This document shows, piece by piece, positions 1 through 9,150 of a stretch of DNA of 64,000 nt; positions within the stretch are counted from its first letter, which is position 1; each line of letters opens with the position of its first letter. The stretch comes from Serinicoccus profundi (lineage in GTDB: Bacteria; Actinomycetota; Actinomycetes; Actinomycetales; Dermatophilaceae). The notes under the pieces were generated by a model, which was not told the DNA's origin, did no database searches, and saw only the letters and a program-made list of their open reading frames with translations. The DNA is taken from the NCBI RefSeq assembly GCF_008001015.1, contig NZ_CP042862.1, positions 2,666,001-2,730,000 of the forward strand, in the 5' to 3' direction. The translations under genes and the position numbers were made by a program.

Positions 1-6
1 CCAGGG

Positions 7-70
7 CGACCATCTGCGACGCTCGGTCGGAGCCAGCGCAACCATCTGCGGCGCCCGGTGGGGGTATGGT
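7..70. repeat. End of a 32-bp tandem repeat array
   Basis: Two 32-bp units (7-38 and 39-70) share the core CCATCTGCGRCGCYCGGT. They match units in the arrays at 16501-16721 and 17197-17391, read in the orientation of the second. The array probably continues left of the window. The last unit ends in GCGGCGCCCGGTGGGG, the same variant that closes the array before ung. It lies directly upstream of the helR start. Function unknown. Confidence 0.75.
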
Positions 71-124
71 GCTTCTCCCCCCTCCTCCCCACCCGCCGCT
101 CCTGCTCCAGCGAGGTCTGCCGCG

Positions 125-2218
125 ATGCCCGCTCCCACCCCCTCCGACCCCCGCGCCGAGCTCGCCGCCGAGCAGGCCCATCTCGTCCGCGCCCGCACCG
201 AGCTGGCCCGCATGCGCGAGCACACCCTGTCGTTGCAGGCGGACGGCGGTGACGCGATCGCGGGCGAGGCGCTCGCGCAGACCCTGTGGTTGCGGGCCAA
301 GGCGCTCCAGGACGACCCGGGGACGACGCTGTTCTTCGGCCGGGTCGATCGCGAGGCCGGGCCCGCCGATGCAGAGGAGGAACGTCTCTACATCGGGCGC
401 CGCCACGTCTCGGACGGGCACGGCGACCCGGTCGTCATCGACTGGCGGGCGGGGGTGTCGACGCCGTTCTACCGCGCGAGCACCCAGGACCCGATGGGCC
501 TGCGGCTGCGGCGTCGCTTCGGTGTGGAGGGTGGGCAGATCACGGCCTACGAGGACGAGCTGCTGGGCACGGGGGCGGACGACGGGTCTGCGCGCGATGC
601 CGATACCGGAGGTCGGGGCGGCACCGGCGCGGGCAGTGGCAGCAGCATCCTCGCGCGCGAGATCGAACGACCCCGGATCGGGCCGATGCGCGACATCGTC
701 GCCACGATCCAGCCCGAGCAGGACGAGATCGTGCGCGCCGACGTCAGCACGACGCTGTGCGTGCAGGGCGCCCCCGGCACCGGCAAGACCGCCGTCGGGC
801 TGCACCGCGCGGCCTGGTTGCTCTATGCGTTCCGCGACCGGTTGGCCCGCTCCGGCGTCCTCGTCGTCGGTCCCAACCGGGCGTTCCTCGAGCACGTCGG
901 GGCGGTCCTCCCCTCGCTCGGCGAGATCAGCGTGCGGCACACCACGGCCGACGACCTGGTCGTCGGCGGCACCTCGGCGAGCGTCCGCACCACCGAGAGC
1001 ACCGAGGTCGCCCGGCTCAAGGGCGAGGCCCGGATGGCCGGCGTCCTACGTGCGGCACTCTGGGGCGGGGTCGGGCCGGCCACCGAGGCCCTCGTCGTCC
1101 CGCGCGGCTCGCGCAAGTGGCGGGTCCCCGCGTATGAGGTGCAGGACATGATCGAGGAACTGCGCGGGCGGGGCGTGAGCTACTCCGCCGCCCGCGCCAT
1201 GCTGCACCAACGGCTCGCGCACGCGGTCATGGTGGCGATGGAGCGCTCCGGCGACTCCCCCGACGACCGGGTGCAGGACAGCGTGGCCCGCTCGGCCCCC
1301 GTCAAGGCCTACGTCAAGCAGGTATGGCCTGAGGTCAAGCCGGGCGCGGTCCTGGCCCAGGTCCTCTCGACCGGCGAGCACCTGGCAGAGGACCAGCAGG
1401 CGATCGTGTGGGAGAAGCCGCCGCGCACGCCCGCCGGGGCGCGGTGGAGCGCCGCCGACCTGGTGCTGCTGGACGAGCTGGCGGACCTGCTCGACCGCAC
1501 CCCCAGCCTCGGGCACGTCGTGCTCGACGAGGCCCAGGACCTCTCCCCTATGCAGCTGCGCGCCGTCGGACGCCGGGCCTCCACCGGCTCGCTCACGGTG
1601 CTGGGCGACCTCGCCCAGGGCACCACGCCGTGGTCGACGGCGTCGTGGGAGGAGTCGTTGCGTCACCTGGGCAAGGACCTCTCCTCGCCGACGACCCACC
1701 TGGAGGAGCTGGTCCGCGGCTTCCGGGTACCCTCGGCCGTCATCGACTTCGCGGCGCGGCTCCTCCCGGCGATCGCCCCCGACCTCGCCCCGCCGGAGTC
1801 GGTCCGGTCCAACCCCGGGCGACTGGACGTCATACCCGTCGCTGACGCGGTCGCGGGCGCCGTCGAGGCGACCACCAACGCGGCCACGCACGAGGGATCG
1901 GTCGGCGTGATCGTGCCGGACGCCTGGATGGAGGTGGTGGGCACGGCCCTGCGCGGGACGGGGGTCACCCACGAGGTGATGGACGGGGAGCACGCCGAGG
2001 AAGGGCTGGGCGTGCGGGTCTTCCTCGTGCCGGCGACCGTCGCCAAGGGCCTGGAGTTCGACCAGGTGGTGGTCCTGGAACCGGCCGCGATCGCCGACGC
2101 CGAGCCTGACGAGCGCACCGGCCTCCGCCGCCTCTACGTCGTCCTCACCCGCGCCGTCAGCGGCCTCACCGTCGTCCACGCCGAGCCGCTCCCGGCCCAG
2201 CTGGCCGGCTCCCCCTGA
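125..2218 (+). CDS. helR: HelD/HelR-family RNA polymerase recycling ATPase
   Basis: A 697-residue UvrD/Rep-like superfamily 1 ATPase of the HelD/HelR type. These proteins bind RNA polymerase and clear stalled complexes; actinobacterial HelR is also known for displacing rifamycins. An N-terminal helical arm is followed by the family-typical LYIGRRHVSD and IDWRAGVSTPFYRAS blocks. A Walker A motif GAPGTGKT lies near residue 215, a Walker B DEAQDL near 468, and a C-terminal helicase block RRLYVVLTRA near 670. The ATG at 125 precedes ELAAEQAHLVRARTELARM, typical for the family N-terminus. Length (about 700) is normal. It stands alone behind a 32-bp repeat array. The HelR rather than generic HelD name rests on the actinobacterial context and is less certain than the family. 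Confidence 0.85.
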   Translation: MPAPTPSDPRAELAAEQAHLVRARTELARMREHTLSLQADGGDAIAGEALAQTLWLRAKALQDDPGTTLFFGRVDREAGPADAEEERLYIGRRHVSDGHGDPVVIDWRAGVSTPFYRASTQDPMGLRLRRRFGVEGGQITAYEDELLGTGADDGSARDADTGGRGGTGAGSGSSILAREIERPRIGPMRDIVATIQPEQDEIVRADVSTTLCVQGAPGTGKTAVGLHRAAWLLYAFRDRLARSGVLVVGPNRAFLEHVGAVLPSLGEISVRHTTADDLVVGGTSASVRTTESTEVARLKGEARMAGVLRAALWGGVGPATEALVVPRGSRKWRVPAYEVQDMIEELRGRGVSYSAARAMLHQRLAHAVMVAMERSGDSPDDRVQDSVARSAPVKAYVKQVWPEVKPGAVLAQVLSTGEHLAEDQQAIVWEKPPRTPAGARWSAADLVLLDELADLLDRTPSLGHVVLDEAQDLSPMQLRAVGRRASTGSLTVLGDLAQGTTPWSTASWEESLRHLGKDLSSPTTHLEELVRGFRVPSAVIDFAARLLPAIAPDLAPPESVRSNPGRLDVIPVADAVAGAVEATTNAATHEGSVGVIVPDAWMEVVGTALRGTGVTHEVMDGEHAEEGLGVRVFLVPATVAKGLEFDQVVVLEPAAIADAEPDERTGLRRLYVVLTRAVSGLTVVHAEPLPAQLAGSP

Positions 2219-2257
2219 CCCCTCACTTCCCCGACGGCCTCGGGACCAACGTGGGGA

Positions 2258-2301
2258 TAGCCCGACCTTCATCGGGAAGTTTGCCGATGAAGCTCGGGCT
2301 A
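2258..2301. repeat. Dispersed hairpin element, copy 1
   Basis: Arms TAGCCCGA-C-CTTCATCGG and CCGATGAAG-C-TCGGGCTA form an 18-bp stem with one mismatch around the loop GAAGTTTG. The same core (TTCATCGG, AGTTTGCCGATGA) recurs at 19044-19119 and 19891-19966. It lies between convergent genes, so it could act as a bidirectional terminator, but its recurrence marks it as a repeat family. Confidence 0.75.
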
Positions 2302-2393
2302 TGCCGACCGCACTCCTAGGGGGAGGAGCGGCAGGAACGGGCGAGCAGGGGCTGGCGCGGAGGAACTCTGGGCGGGGCCGCCCCGGCGGAGGC

Positions 2394-3356
2394 TCAGTCC
2401 TGCGGGTCGTCCGCCGCCGAGTCGTGGGCGACGTAGTAGGTGGGCCGGCCGAGCTGCATCGTGTAGGTGCGCCCGACGTACTCCCCCAGGATGCCTAGGC
2501 ACAGCAGCTGCACCCCGCCCACCGCGGTGACGACCATGAAGGTCGAGGTCCACCCGGGCACGTTGAGGCCGACGGCGAACCCGATGAGCGCGTAGACGAG
2601 CAGGCCGAGCGCGACGACGGCGCCGGCGAAGCCCAGCCAGGTCGCCAGCCGCAGCGGGGCCAGGCTGGCGCCGGTGATCGAGTCGACGGCGAGCCGGAGC
2701 ATCTTGGCGAGGGGGTACTTCGAGGTGCCCGCGGCGCGCTCGTCACGGCGGTAGGTGAGCACCCCCGCGGGGAACCCGAGCGAGGGGACGACGAGGCGCA
2801 GCACCCGGTGGTGCTCGGGCAGCGCGGTCACCGCGTCGACGGTGGCGCGCGACATGAGCCGGAAGTCGCCCGCGTGCGTGGGCCCGTGGTCGGCACCCAG
2901 GCGCCGCATCGTGTCGTAGTAGCCGCTGGCGGTGACCCGCTTGAACCGCGTGTCGCTGCTGCGGTCACCGCGCGCGGCGTAGACGACGTCCAGCGACTCC
3001 TCGCGGGCCAGCCGCACCATGTCGGCGATGAGCTCGGGCGGGTCCTGCAGGTCGGCGTCGATGGTCACGACCAGCTCGCCGCGGGCCCGCTCCAGCCCGG
3101 CGGAGATCGCCGCCTGGTGGCCCGCGTTGGCGCGCAAGCGGACGACCCGCAGCTGCGGCCAGGTGCGGCGCTCGCGCTGCAGCACGACCGGGGTCGCGTC
3201 GATGCTGCCGTCGTCGACCACGAGCACCTCGTAGTCGACCCCCAGGCCGTCGACCACGGGGCGCAGCCGCTGCACGAAGAGTGGCAGCACCTCCTGCTCG
3301 TCGTAGACGGGCACGACGACGCTCAGCGCGGGCGCGCCCGGTGATGCTGCGGTCAT
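2394..3356 (-). CDS. Family 2 glycosyltransferase, polyprenyl-phosphate type
   Basis: A 320-residue GT2 enzyme like DPM1/GtrB/ArnC, which transfer a sugar from a nucleotide donor to a polyprenyl phosphate at the inner membrane face. The GT-A fold shows VVVPVYDE at 13-20, DDGS at 48-51 and DADLQDPP (DxD metal site) at 100-107. Two hydrophobic segments near 230-290 and the LCLGILGEYVGRTY tail are typical of this subgroup. The open frame extends to 3605, but the ATG at 3356 fits the family N-terminus and overlaps the stop of the upstream gene as ATGA, so translation is probably coupled. With its partner it probably makes and uses a lipid-linked sugar. Donor sugar unknown. Confidence 0.85.
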   Translation of the reverse strand: MTAASPGAPALSVVVPVYDEQEVLPLFVQRLRPVVDGLGVDYEVLVVDDGSIDATPVVLQRERRTWPQLRVVRLRANAGHQAAISAGLERARGELVVTIDADLQDPPELIADMVRLAREESLDVVYAARGDRSSDTRFKRVTASGYYDTMRRLGADHGPTHAGDFRLMSRATVDAVTALPEHHRVLRLVVPSLGFPAGVLTYRRDERAAGTSKYPLAKMLRLAVDSITGASLAPLRLATWLGFAGAVVALGLLVYALIGFAVGLNVPGWTSTFMVVTAVGGVQLLCLGILGEYVGRTYTMQLGRPTYYVAHDSAADDPQD

Positions 3357-4915
3357 CGTCCCTCGGAGGTCGCCGGTCGGTGGTCGGCCGATCCTAGCCC
3401 GGCGCGCACGAGCACGAGGAGCACCAGCGGGAGGAAGGCGAGCAGGTAGCGCGGTCGCGCCTCGAAGATCATGAGGTATGCCGTCAGCCCGCCGAGCGCG
3501 AGCACCCAGGTCGTCAGGAGCGGGCCGGGTCGGGCGCGCAGGAGCGCGCCGGCCGTGGCCAGGACCACCGCGAGCCAGACCCCCTGCACGACGGCGGCCC
3601 GCCACGGGTAGAGCGAGCCCGCGCCCCGGCTGGCCTCGGTGAGGGCCGAGACCGGCTCCGGCAGGCTGCTCGGCGCGACCCCGTCGGCTCCCTCACCGTG
3701 TGCCCAGAAGGTCCCGTCACCCCACACCCAGACCGCCTTGGCGCCGAAGAATCGGACGTTGCCGACCAACCCCCGCTCGGCGACCTGGGTGCGGGCCTGC
3801 TCCCGCAGCTCCTCCGCCCGGGTGGCCGGGTCCATCGCCGCCGTGGCGTCGACCTGGTCCTGCCGGTAAGCCCCCCACCGGCGCACCACGGACTCCTCCT
3901 CGGAGTCCCACGTGCCCATGGCCAGGAAGTGCTCCGGCGGGAACGGCTGCTCCACCTGGGCCAGCCGTTCCTGGCTCAACCCGGTGACCGCACCAGCACC
4001 CACCGACACCGCGACGACCGTGCCGGCCACGACCACCCCCAGCGCCCCGACCCGCAGGACCGGAACGAGCCGTCGCGAGCCCAGGGCCACGAGGACAGCA
4101 GCGATGACGAGCACGACGGCATACGGCTTGAGCGCCACCGCTTGGCCCAGACCGAGAGCGCCGAGCACCGCCCACCCCCAGTGCCACGACCTGCTGCACC
4201 GCGCCATCGCCGCCGCGGCCACCGCCACACCCGCCGCCGCGGGCACGTCGGTGTAGGGGACGGCGACATTGGGCGAGAGCCCGAGGAGCACCGTCGCGAG
4301 CACCTGCACCACCGGGACACCGGCGGGCCGCCCGAGCTCGACGCACGCACGACCCACGCCCCAGAGCACCACCGCGACGCACAGCACGTGCGGCAGCAGC
4401 ACCGCCCCCAGCGCGGGTAGGCCCACCGCTCCGCCGACCTCGACCGCCCCCTGCTCCAGGGCCAGCAGGCGCACGTTGTGGGGATAGCGCGCGAAGTAGG
4501 CGAGCGCCTCCTCCGGCAGCACCCCACCCGCCCCGAGCCTGCTCGCGCTGGCGAAGATGCGCCGGGCGTCCCAACCGAAAGGGATGAGCGCGAGGCCGGC
4601 GTGCACCGCGCTGGCCAGCGTCCCGAGGGCCACGCCCAGCCACACCGTCCGCCTCGACACCTCACCCCTGCCCGAGGACCCGGCCCTCCCGGAACCCCGC
4701 GCCCCGCCACCAGACCTCCGCAGCCACCACACCAGCAGCGCCAGCGCCACGGCGGTCGCGACCCACACCACCGGTCGGCGGAAGGCGATCCAGCTGTTGA
4801 GCGGAGCCACGAGAGCCACCCCGGCCGCGGCCAGCAGCCCGAGCGCGAGCGCGACCTGGAGCACCCGCCCCACCACGCGGCCCACGCCCGACGACGACCC
4901 CACCCCTGATGCCAT
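3353..4915 (-). CDS. Polytopic membrane protein, probable GT-C glycosyltransferase
   Basis: A 520-residue protein with about 10-12 hydrophobic segments starting near residue 15. The C-terminal stretch FEARPRYLLAFLPLVLLVLV resembles the end of GT-C enzymes (GT39/ArnT-like), which take sugars from polyprenyl-phosphate donors outside the membrane. A long extracytoplasmic loop near residues 330-420 separates the membrane blocks. It is the first gene of a two-gene operon with the GT2 enzyme, which could supply its lipid-linked donor. The pairing supports the call; the sequence alone would justify only multi-pass membrane protein. No specific acceptor can be named. Confidence 0.6.
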   Translation of the reverse strand: MASGVGSSSGVGRVVGRVLQVALALGLLAAAGVALVAPLNSWIAFRRPVVWVATAVALALLVWWLRRSGGGARGSGRAGSSGRGEVSRRTVWLGVALGTLASAVHAGLALIPFGWDARRIFASASRLGAGGVLPEEALAYFARYPHNVRLLALEQGAVEVGGAVGLPALGAVLLPHVLCVAVVLWGVGRACVELGRPAGVPVVQVLATVLLGLSPNVAVPYTDVPAAAGVAVAAAAMARCSRSWHWGWAVLGALGLGQAVALKPYAVVLVIAAVLVALGSRRLVPVLRVGALGVVVAGTVVAVSVGAGAVTGLSQERLAQVEQPFPPEHFLAMGTWDSEEESVVRRWGAYRQDQVDATAAMDPATRAEELREQARTQVAERGLVGNVRFFGAKAVWVWGDGTFWAHGEGADGVAPSSLPEPVSALTEASRGAGSLYPWRAAVVQGVWLAVVLATAGALLRARPGPLLTTWVLALGGLTAYLMIFEARPRYLLAFLPLVLLVLVRAGLGSADHRPATSEGR

Positions 4916-5053
4916 GCCGCTACCCTAGGCATCCCGACCGACAACCCTGCCGCCACCACGCCGCCAGGAGGCGCGTGACCGGACCCGCCTCGCACCACCC
5001 CGGCGGACGACATACCGTAGGCAGCAACAGGTCACGTCACACGAGGAGACAGC

Positions 5054-5692
5054 ATGCACCCCACCCACGTCCCGCTCCGGATCGCCACTGGCGCCTACAT
5101 CCTCAACTCGGGCATCGGCAAGCTCAAGGCCACCGAGGAGGAGGCCGAGCAGGCCCACGGATGGGCCTCGAGCGTCTACCCCTTCCTCAAGGACATGAAG
5201 TCCGGCGACTTCCACAAGGCCCTGGCCTACGGCGAGATCGGCCTCGGCGCGGCGCTGCTGCTGCCGACCGTGCCCTCCGCCGTCGCCGGCGCCGGTCTGG
5301 CCGCCTTCGGCGCCGGCCTCACCGGGCTCTACCTCAACACCCCGGGCATGACCAAGGACGACGGCATCCGCCCGACCGCGGACGGCATCGGCCTGGCCAA
5401 GGACGTCTGGCTGGTCGGCGCAGGCCTCACCCTCGCGACCCAGTCCTTCCTCTCCGGCACCCGGCACGCCGCGCACTCCGTCGCTGACGGCGTGAGCAAC
5501 GCCGCCGGTGCGGTCGCCGGCGGCGTGACCGGCGCGGCCGTGCGGCTGCCGCCGGGGTCACCGGCGCGGCGAGCTCGGTCGGCCACGGCATCGCGGGCGC
5601 GGTCCCCGGTGGTGGCAAGAAGGGCAAGGGCACCATCCGTGGCCTGCGCAAGGGCGCTCACGGTGCCCGTGAGGACCTCGCCGAGGCCCTGA
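5054..5692 (+). CDS. DoxX-like small membrane protein with C-terminal frameshift
   Basis: Residues 1-150 look like an actinobacterial DoxX-type protein: HVPLRIATGAYILNSGIGK at the start, then hydrophobic segments near 60-95 and 110-130. The start ATG follows a good ribosome site (GAGGAGA, 5043-5049). After about nucleotide 5540 the reading becomes an unnatural Arg/Pro/Ala run to 5692. The next frame instead reads GVTGAASSVGHGIAGAV, a Lys/Gly-rich stretch, then REDLAEALTDLAESMLGKR with a stop at 5725-5727. A single-base loss in the GC-rich run around 5540-5550 explains this. The ancestral gene probably ended at 5727. Function unknown; DoxX proteins are loosely tied to quinone and redox membrane functions. 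Confidence 0.7.
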   Translation: MHPTHVPLRIATGAYILNSGIGKLKATEEEAEQAHGWASSVYPFLKDMKSGDFHKALAYGEIGLGAALLLPTVPSAVAGAGLAAFGAGLTGLYLNTPGMTKDDGIRPTADGIGLAKDVWLVGAGLTLATQSFLSGTRHAAHSVADGVSNAAGAVAGGVTGAAVRLPPGSPARRARSATASRARSPVVARRARAPSVACARALTVPVRTSPRP

Positions 5693-5728
5693 CGGACCTC
5701 GCGGAGTCGATGCTCGGCAAGCGCTGAC

Positions 5729-6739
5729 TCAGCCGAGCCACCTCTCGAGGCCGTCGCGCAGCTGTGTGGCGGCCTCGAGGTATGTCGAGCGCCGTTCCCG
5801 GTCGGTGGCGAGCGCCGCCATGCGGTGCAGATGCGGCCGGATGAAGAAGGTCTCGTGGAGCAGCCGGACCTCGCGCCGCACCAGCAACGGCCCCAGGTCG
5901 ACCGGTGACCCGAGGCGTTCCCGCTCGGCGCCGTAGGCACGTGCCTGGGCCTGGATCTGCCGCGCGCTCATCGGTGCGTACCACGGTGCGGTGTGGACCG
6001 GCCCGCCGGAGAAGGCCAGGTCCCGCGCGGGGTCACCGACGTGGCCCCATTCCCAGTCGATGAGCCGCGGGACTCTTCGGTCCACGACGACATTGCTCAG
6101 GCACGCGTCCCCGTGGACGAGGGTCGGCTCGACAGAGGCGAAAGCCGGCCGAGCGTGCGCCATCCGGCGCAGGACCGCCGGCCAGAGCGGCTCCAGCACC
6201 GCCGCCGAGCCCGGCTCGTGCTCGCGCCACCAGTCGCGGGCGGCGTGCGCGTCAGCTACCGGGTCCGCAGACGTCGAGGCTGGGAGACCGGCGGTGCGGC
6301 CCTGGACGTGCAGGCGGGCCAGGGCACGGGCGAGCGCCGCGAAGAGGTCGTCGGTCCAGGCCTCCGGGGCCAGCACCTTGCCCGGGACCGCGCTGCTGAC
6401 GAGGTATGCCGTGGGGTCCCCCTCGGTCGGCAGCTGCACCGCCACCGGGCGCCCGGCCAGCCCCTCGGGGACCCGCGCGAGCAGGTCCAGCTCGGCGTCG
6501 AGACCCATCGGCAGCTCGTGCACCGGCCGGTGCGGCACCCGCACAGCGAGACCGGGCGCGACCAACCACACTGTGCAGGACTCCCCCTGCCCCAGGAGCC
6601 GCACCTTCGGTCGGCCCTGTGGCACGGCATACCCCACCACGGTCCACCACTCGGGGTGGTCGGAGACGAGGTCGGCGACGCCCTCGGCGTCCAGCTGGGT
6701 CGGCAGCACCGGCCGATCGTCGCACGACGGACGTCCCAT
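5729..6739 (-). CDS. Aminoglycoside phosphotransferase (APH)-family kinase
   Basis: A protein-kinase-fold small-molecule phosphotransferase of about 336 residues. The catalytic loop LVHGDACLSNVVVD matches the Brenner-type HGDxxxxN motif, and IDWEWGHVGDPARDLA holds the metal-binding Asp. An N-terminal lobe carries VRLLGQGESCTVWLV, a glycine-rich-loop equivalent. The family acts on antibiotics, choline, homoserine or sugars, and the substrate cannot be told here. Start choice is uncertain: the frame opens at 6778, ATG 6739 is a reasonable internal option, and a GTG near 6709 is also possible. It converges on the DoxX-like gene and is divergent from the HD hydrolase gene. Confidence 0.8.
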   Translation of the reverse strand: MGRPSCDDRPVLPTQLDAEGVADLVSDHPEWWTVVGYAVPQGRPKVRLLGQGESCTVWLVAPGLAVRVPHRPVHELPMGLDAELDLLARVPEGLAGRPVAVQLPTEGDPTAYLVSSAVPGKVLAPEAWTDDLFAALARALARLHVQGRTAGLPASTSADPVADAHAARDWWREHEPGSAAVLEPLWPAVLRRMAHARPAFASVEPTLVHGDACLSNVVVDRRVPRLIDWEWGHVGDPARDLAFSGGPVHTAPWYAPMSARQIQAQARAYGAERERLGSPVDLGPLLVRREVRLLHETFFIRPHLHRMAALATDRERRSTYLEAATQLRDGLERWLG

Positions 6740-6843
6740 CCCGCAGGCACGCCCGCGCCCGCTCCTCCAGCACGTCACCCCGGCACCCCCGCTACCCTCG
6801 GGCTGCCCCTCGGCGCGTCCCTCGCGCGTGCCACAGTGGGCGT

Positions 6844-7527
6844 GTGACCCATCCCTCCGAGGCCCTGCTCGACCGCTGGCTGGCCGACGCCGCCCTGCTC
6901 GCGCCGACCGCGGGCCGCGACCTGTGGCTGGCGGAGGGTTCGCTGCTGCTGCGCGGGTGGTCCGAGCCGCAGCGCCGCTACCACACGACCGAGCACCTCG
7001 CCGAGGTCCTCGAGGCGCTCGACGAGCTCCAGGCAGCGGGGTCGCTGGACGCCGACGAGGCCCTCCTGGCGCGCACGATCGGGTGGTACCACGACCTCGC
7101 CTACGACCCCCTTGCCGCCTCCGGCAGCAACGAGCACCGCAGCGCCACGCTGGCCCGCGACCACCTCCACCGGCTCGGGGTCGAGGACCACGTGGTCGAG
7201 GCGGTGGAAGCCGGCGTGCTCATGACGCTGGACCACGAGACCACCTCCACCGCCGAGGACCGGCACCGCGCGTCCCTCGACGCCGTGCACGACGCCGACC
7301 TGTGGATCCTCTCCGCACCGGAGCAGCGGTACGCCCGATACCGCGAGCAGGTGCGCGAGGAGTATGCCCACGTGCCGGACGAGGCGTTCCGCGCCGGTCG
7401 GCTGGCGGTCATGGCGCCCTTCGCCGAGCGCGAGCGTCTCTACCGGACCGAGCACGCGCATACCCGCTGGACCGCGACGGCCCGGGCCAACCTCTCCCGC
7501 GAGATCGAGCAGCTCCGTGCCGGCTGA
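6844..7527 (+). CDS. HD-superfamily metal-dependent phosphohydrolase (COG4339-like)
   Basis: A 227-residue helical protein. YHTTEHLAEVL, WYHDLAYDP (the HD dyad), and a downstream DADLWIL Asp form the H...HD...D metal site. The pattern resembles the uncharacterised COG4339 predicted metal-dependent HD hydrolases. The GTG at 6844 is chosen because upstream in-frame sequence is antisense to the APH gene and not protein-like. It overlaps the next gene by 11 bases, so the two are co-translated. Substrate unknown; nucleotides are the usual guess for HD proteins. Confidence 0.75.
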   Translation: MTHPSEALLDRWLADAALLAPTAGRDLWLAEGSLLLRGWSEPQRRYHTTEHLAEVLEALDELQAAGSLDADEALLARTIGWYHDLAYDPLAASGSNEHRSATLARDHLHRLGVEDHVVEAVEAGVLMTLDHETTSTAEDRHRASLDAVHDADLWILSAPEQRYARYREQVREEYAHVPDEAFRAGRLAVMAPFAERERLYRTEHAHTRWTATARANLSREIEQLRAG

Positions 7528-8227
7528 CCGCGCCCTCGTCGCGCGCCTGAGGGCCGCCCTGGCGCAGGCCGGCGACCCCGAGCGCGCCGCCGGGCAGCAG
7601 GTCTACATGAAGTCGACCCTGCCCTTCCACGGCCTGACCGCGCCGGAGCTGCGCCGCATGGTCGACCCGATCCTGCGCGAGGGCGCGCCGTCCGACCGGG
7701 AGACCTGGGAGGCCACCGTCCGTGAGCTGTGGGACGGCGCGACGCACCGCGAGCAGTGGTATGCCGCGCTCGCCCTGGCCCGGCACCGCTCGGCGCGGGC
7801 GTGGCAGGAGCCGGGGACGCTGCCCCTCTACCGCCATCTCGTCGTGACGGGCGCCTGGTGGGACGTCGTGGACGAGATCGCCTCCCGGCTGGTCGGCCCG
7901 ATCCTCACCGCATACCCGGACGTGGTGACGCCACTCATGAGCGACTGGGCCGTCGACGACGACCTCTGGGTGCGGCGGGTGGCGATCCTCAGCCAGCTGC
8001 GGCGCCGCGGCGGCACCGACACCGACCTCCTCGAGGAGTGCGTGGTCGCCAACCTGGAGGGGTCGCGCTTCGGGCACGAGTTCTTCATCCGCAAGGCGCT
8101 GGGGTGGGCGCTGCGCGAGTATGCCCGGACCGACCCCGCGTGGGTGCTCGCCCTCGTGGACCGCCAGGAGGCGGCGCTGAGCGGCCTCACCCGGCGCGAG
8201 GCGACCAAGCACCTGCACCGCACCTGA
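7517..8227 (+). CDS. DNA alkylation repair protein, AlkD-like
   Basis: A 236-residue all-helical HEAT-repeat-like protein of the AlkC/AlkD family, which remove bulky or cationic alkylated bases. Family blocks are QVYMKSTLPFHGLTAPELRR near 28-47, WWDVVDEIASRLVG near the middle, VRRVAILSQ, and FFIRKALGWALREYA near 190. The Trp-Asp pair and the RKALGW helix line the DNA-binding groove in characterised AlkD proteins. The GTG start at 7517 lies inside the end of the HD gene and fits the first natural residues VPADRALVARLRAAL. The coupling with an HD hydrolase suggests, but does not prove, a shared role in nucleic-acid damage handling. Confidence 0.85.
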   Translation: MPADRALVARLRAALAQAGDPERAAGQQVYMKSTLPFHGLTAPELRRMVDPILREGAPSDRETWEATVRELWDGATHREQWYAALALARHRSARAWQEPGTLPLYRHLVVTGAWWDVVDEIASRLVGPILTAYPDVVTPLMSDWAVDDDLWVRRVAILSQLRRRGGTDTDLLEECVVANLEGSRFGHEFFIRKALGWALREYARTDPAWVLALVDRQEAALSGLTRREATKHLHRT

Positions 8228-8263
8228 GCCGACCTCGCCCGGAGCCTCAGGAGGGGTGGCCCG

Positions 8264-9046
8264 TCAGCCCCAGTGCTCCCACCACCAGTCCGCCAACGGC
8301 CACCACCCGGCGTGCGCGCTGCGGAGCCGGGCCTCCTCCCGGGTCACCCACTGCGCCTCCGGCACCTCGCGCAGGTCGGGGCGCAGGGGCAGCGCCTCCG
8401 GGAGGAGGACGGCATACACCTGCAGGTAGTTGTCCCCCTCCTCCAGGGTGCCGGCCGCGTGCCCGCGCGGCACGGTGATGCGCTCGTAGCCGACCGGCTC
8501 CAGCGCCTCAGGGTCGATCTGGAGGCCGACCTCCTCGGCGACCTCGCGGACGGCGGTCTCCCGGGCCGTGATGTCGCCGGGCTCCCCCTTGCCCCCGGGG
8601 GCGTCCCATCCGGCACGGGAGGCGTTGCGCACCAGCACCATCCGCGGCTCCGCCTCCGCAGTGCGGATGAGGACGACCGCCGCGCCGGCCTTGGCACGCT
8701 CGTGCGGCGAGGCCACGACGTCCAGCACGTGCGGCACGGACACCGCCGCGGACAGCCCGTCGACCACCCGGGCCAGCGGCCGCTCGCCCTTGCGCTTGCG
8801 GAAGCGCAGGCCGCTGTCCCGCAGCCGCCGGGCCAGCTCGGTGCCGCTCACCTCGGTCGCGCCGGCGGCGACGACCTCGGCATACCGCTCCTGGGGTATG
8901 TCGTAGTGGTCGCCCTCGAAGGAGCGGCGAGGGATCCCCGCACCCGCCGCGAAGGCGTGCAGCTCGGCGAGAGACGTGTCGCTCGCGACGTGGGACCAGA
9001 GTCGTCCGTGCGCCTCCCAGCGTGGAGGGTCGACGAGCACGGTCAT
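8264..9046 (-). CDS. DUF4031 and Nudix hydrolase fusion protein
   Basis: A 260-residue two-domain protein. Residues 1-85 are a DUF4031 domain beginning MTVLVDPPRW and containing LWSHVASDTSLAELHAFA and DHYDIP. Residues about 115-260 are a Nudix domain with the box GGKGEPGDITARETAVREVA followed by EEVGL, matching GX5EX7REUXEEXGU. Such fusions are common in actinobacteria and probably hydrolyse a nucleoside diphosphate derivative. The ATG at 9046 is chosen over the longer frame because DUF4031 starts right there. Confidence 0.85.
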   Translation of the reverse strand: MTVLVDPPRWEAHGRLWSHVASDTSLAELHAFAAGAGIPRRSFEGDHYDIPQERYAEVVAAGATEVSGTELARRLRDSGLRFRKRKGERPLARVVDGLSAAVSVPHVLDVVASPHERAKAGAAVVLIRTAEAEPRMVLVRNASRAGWDAPGGKGEPGDITARETAVREVAEEVGLQIDPEALEPVGYERITVPRGHAAGTLEEGDNYLQVYAVLLPEALPLRPDLREVPEAQWVTREEARLRSAHAGWWPLADWWWEHWG

Positions 9047-9150
9047 GCTCCGGACCCTACCTGTGGACAACTTCTGCGCGGACCTCGACCGGAGGGCTAG
9101 CGTCGTGCCCACGAGGTGGCCGACCGGCCGCCTGGAGAGGGAGGGAACCC

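Noticed and set aside
1046-2272. A 408-codon minus-strand frame over helR
   Set aside because: Arg/Gly/Val-rich antisense shadow of a gene with clear motifs; no domain visible.
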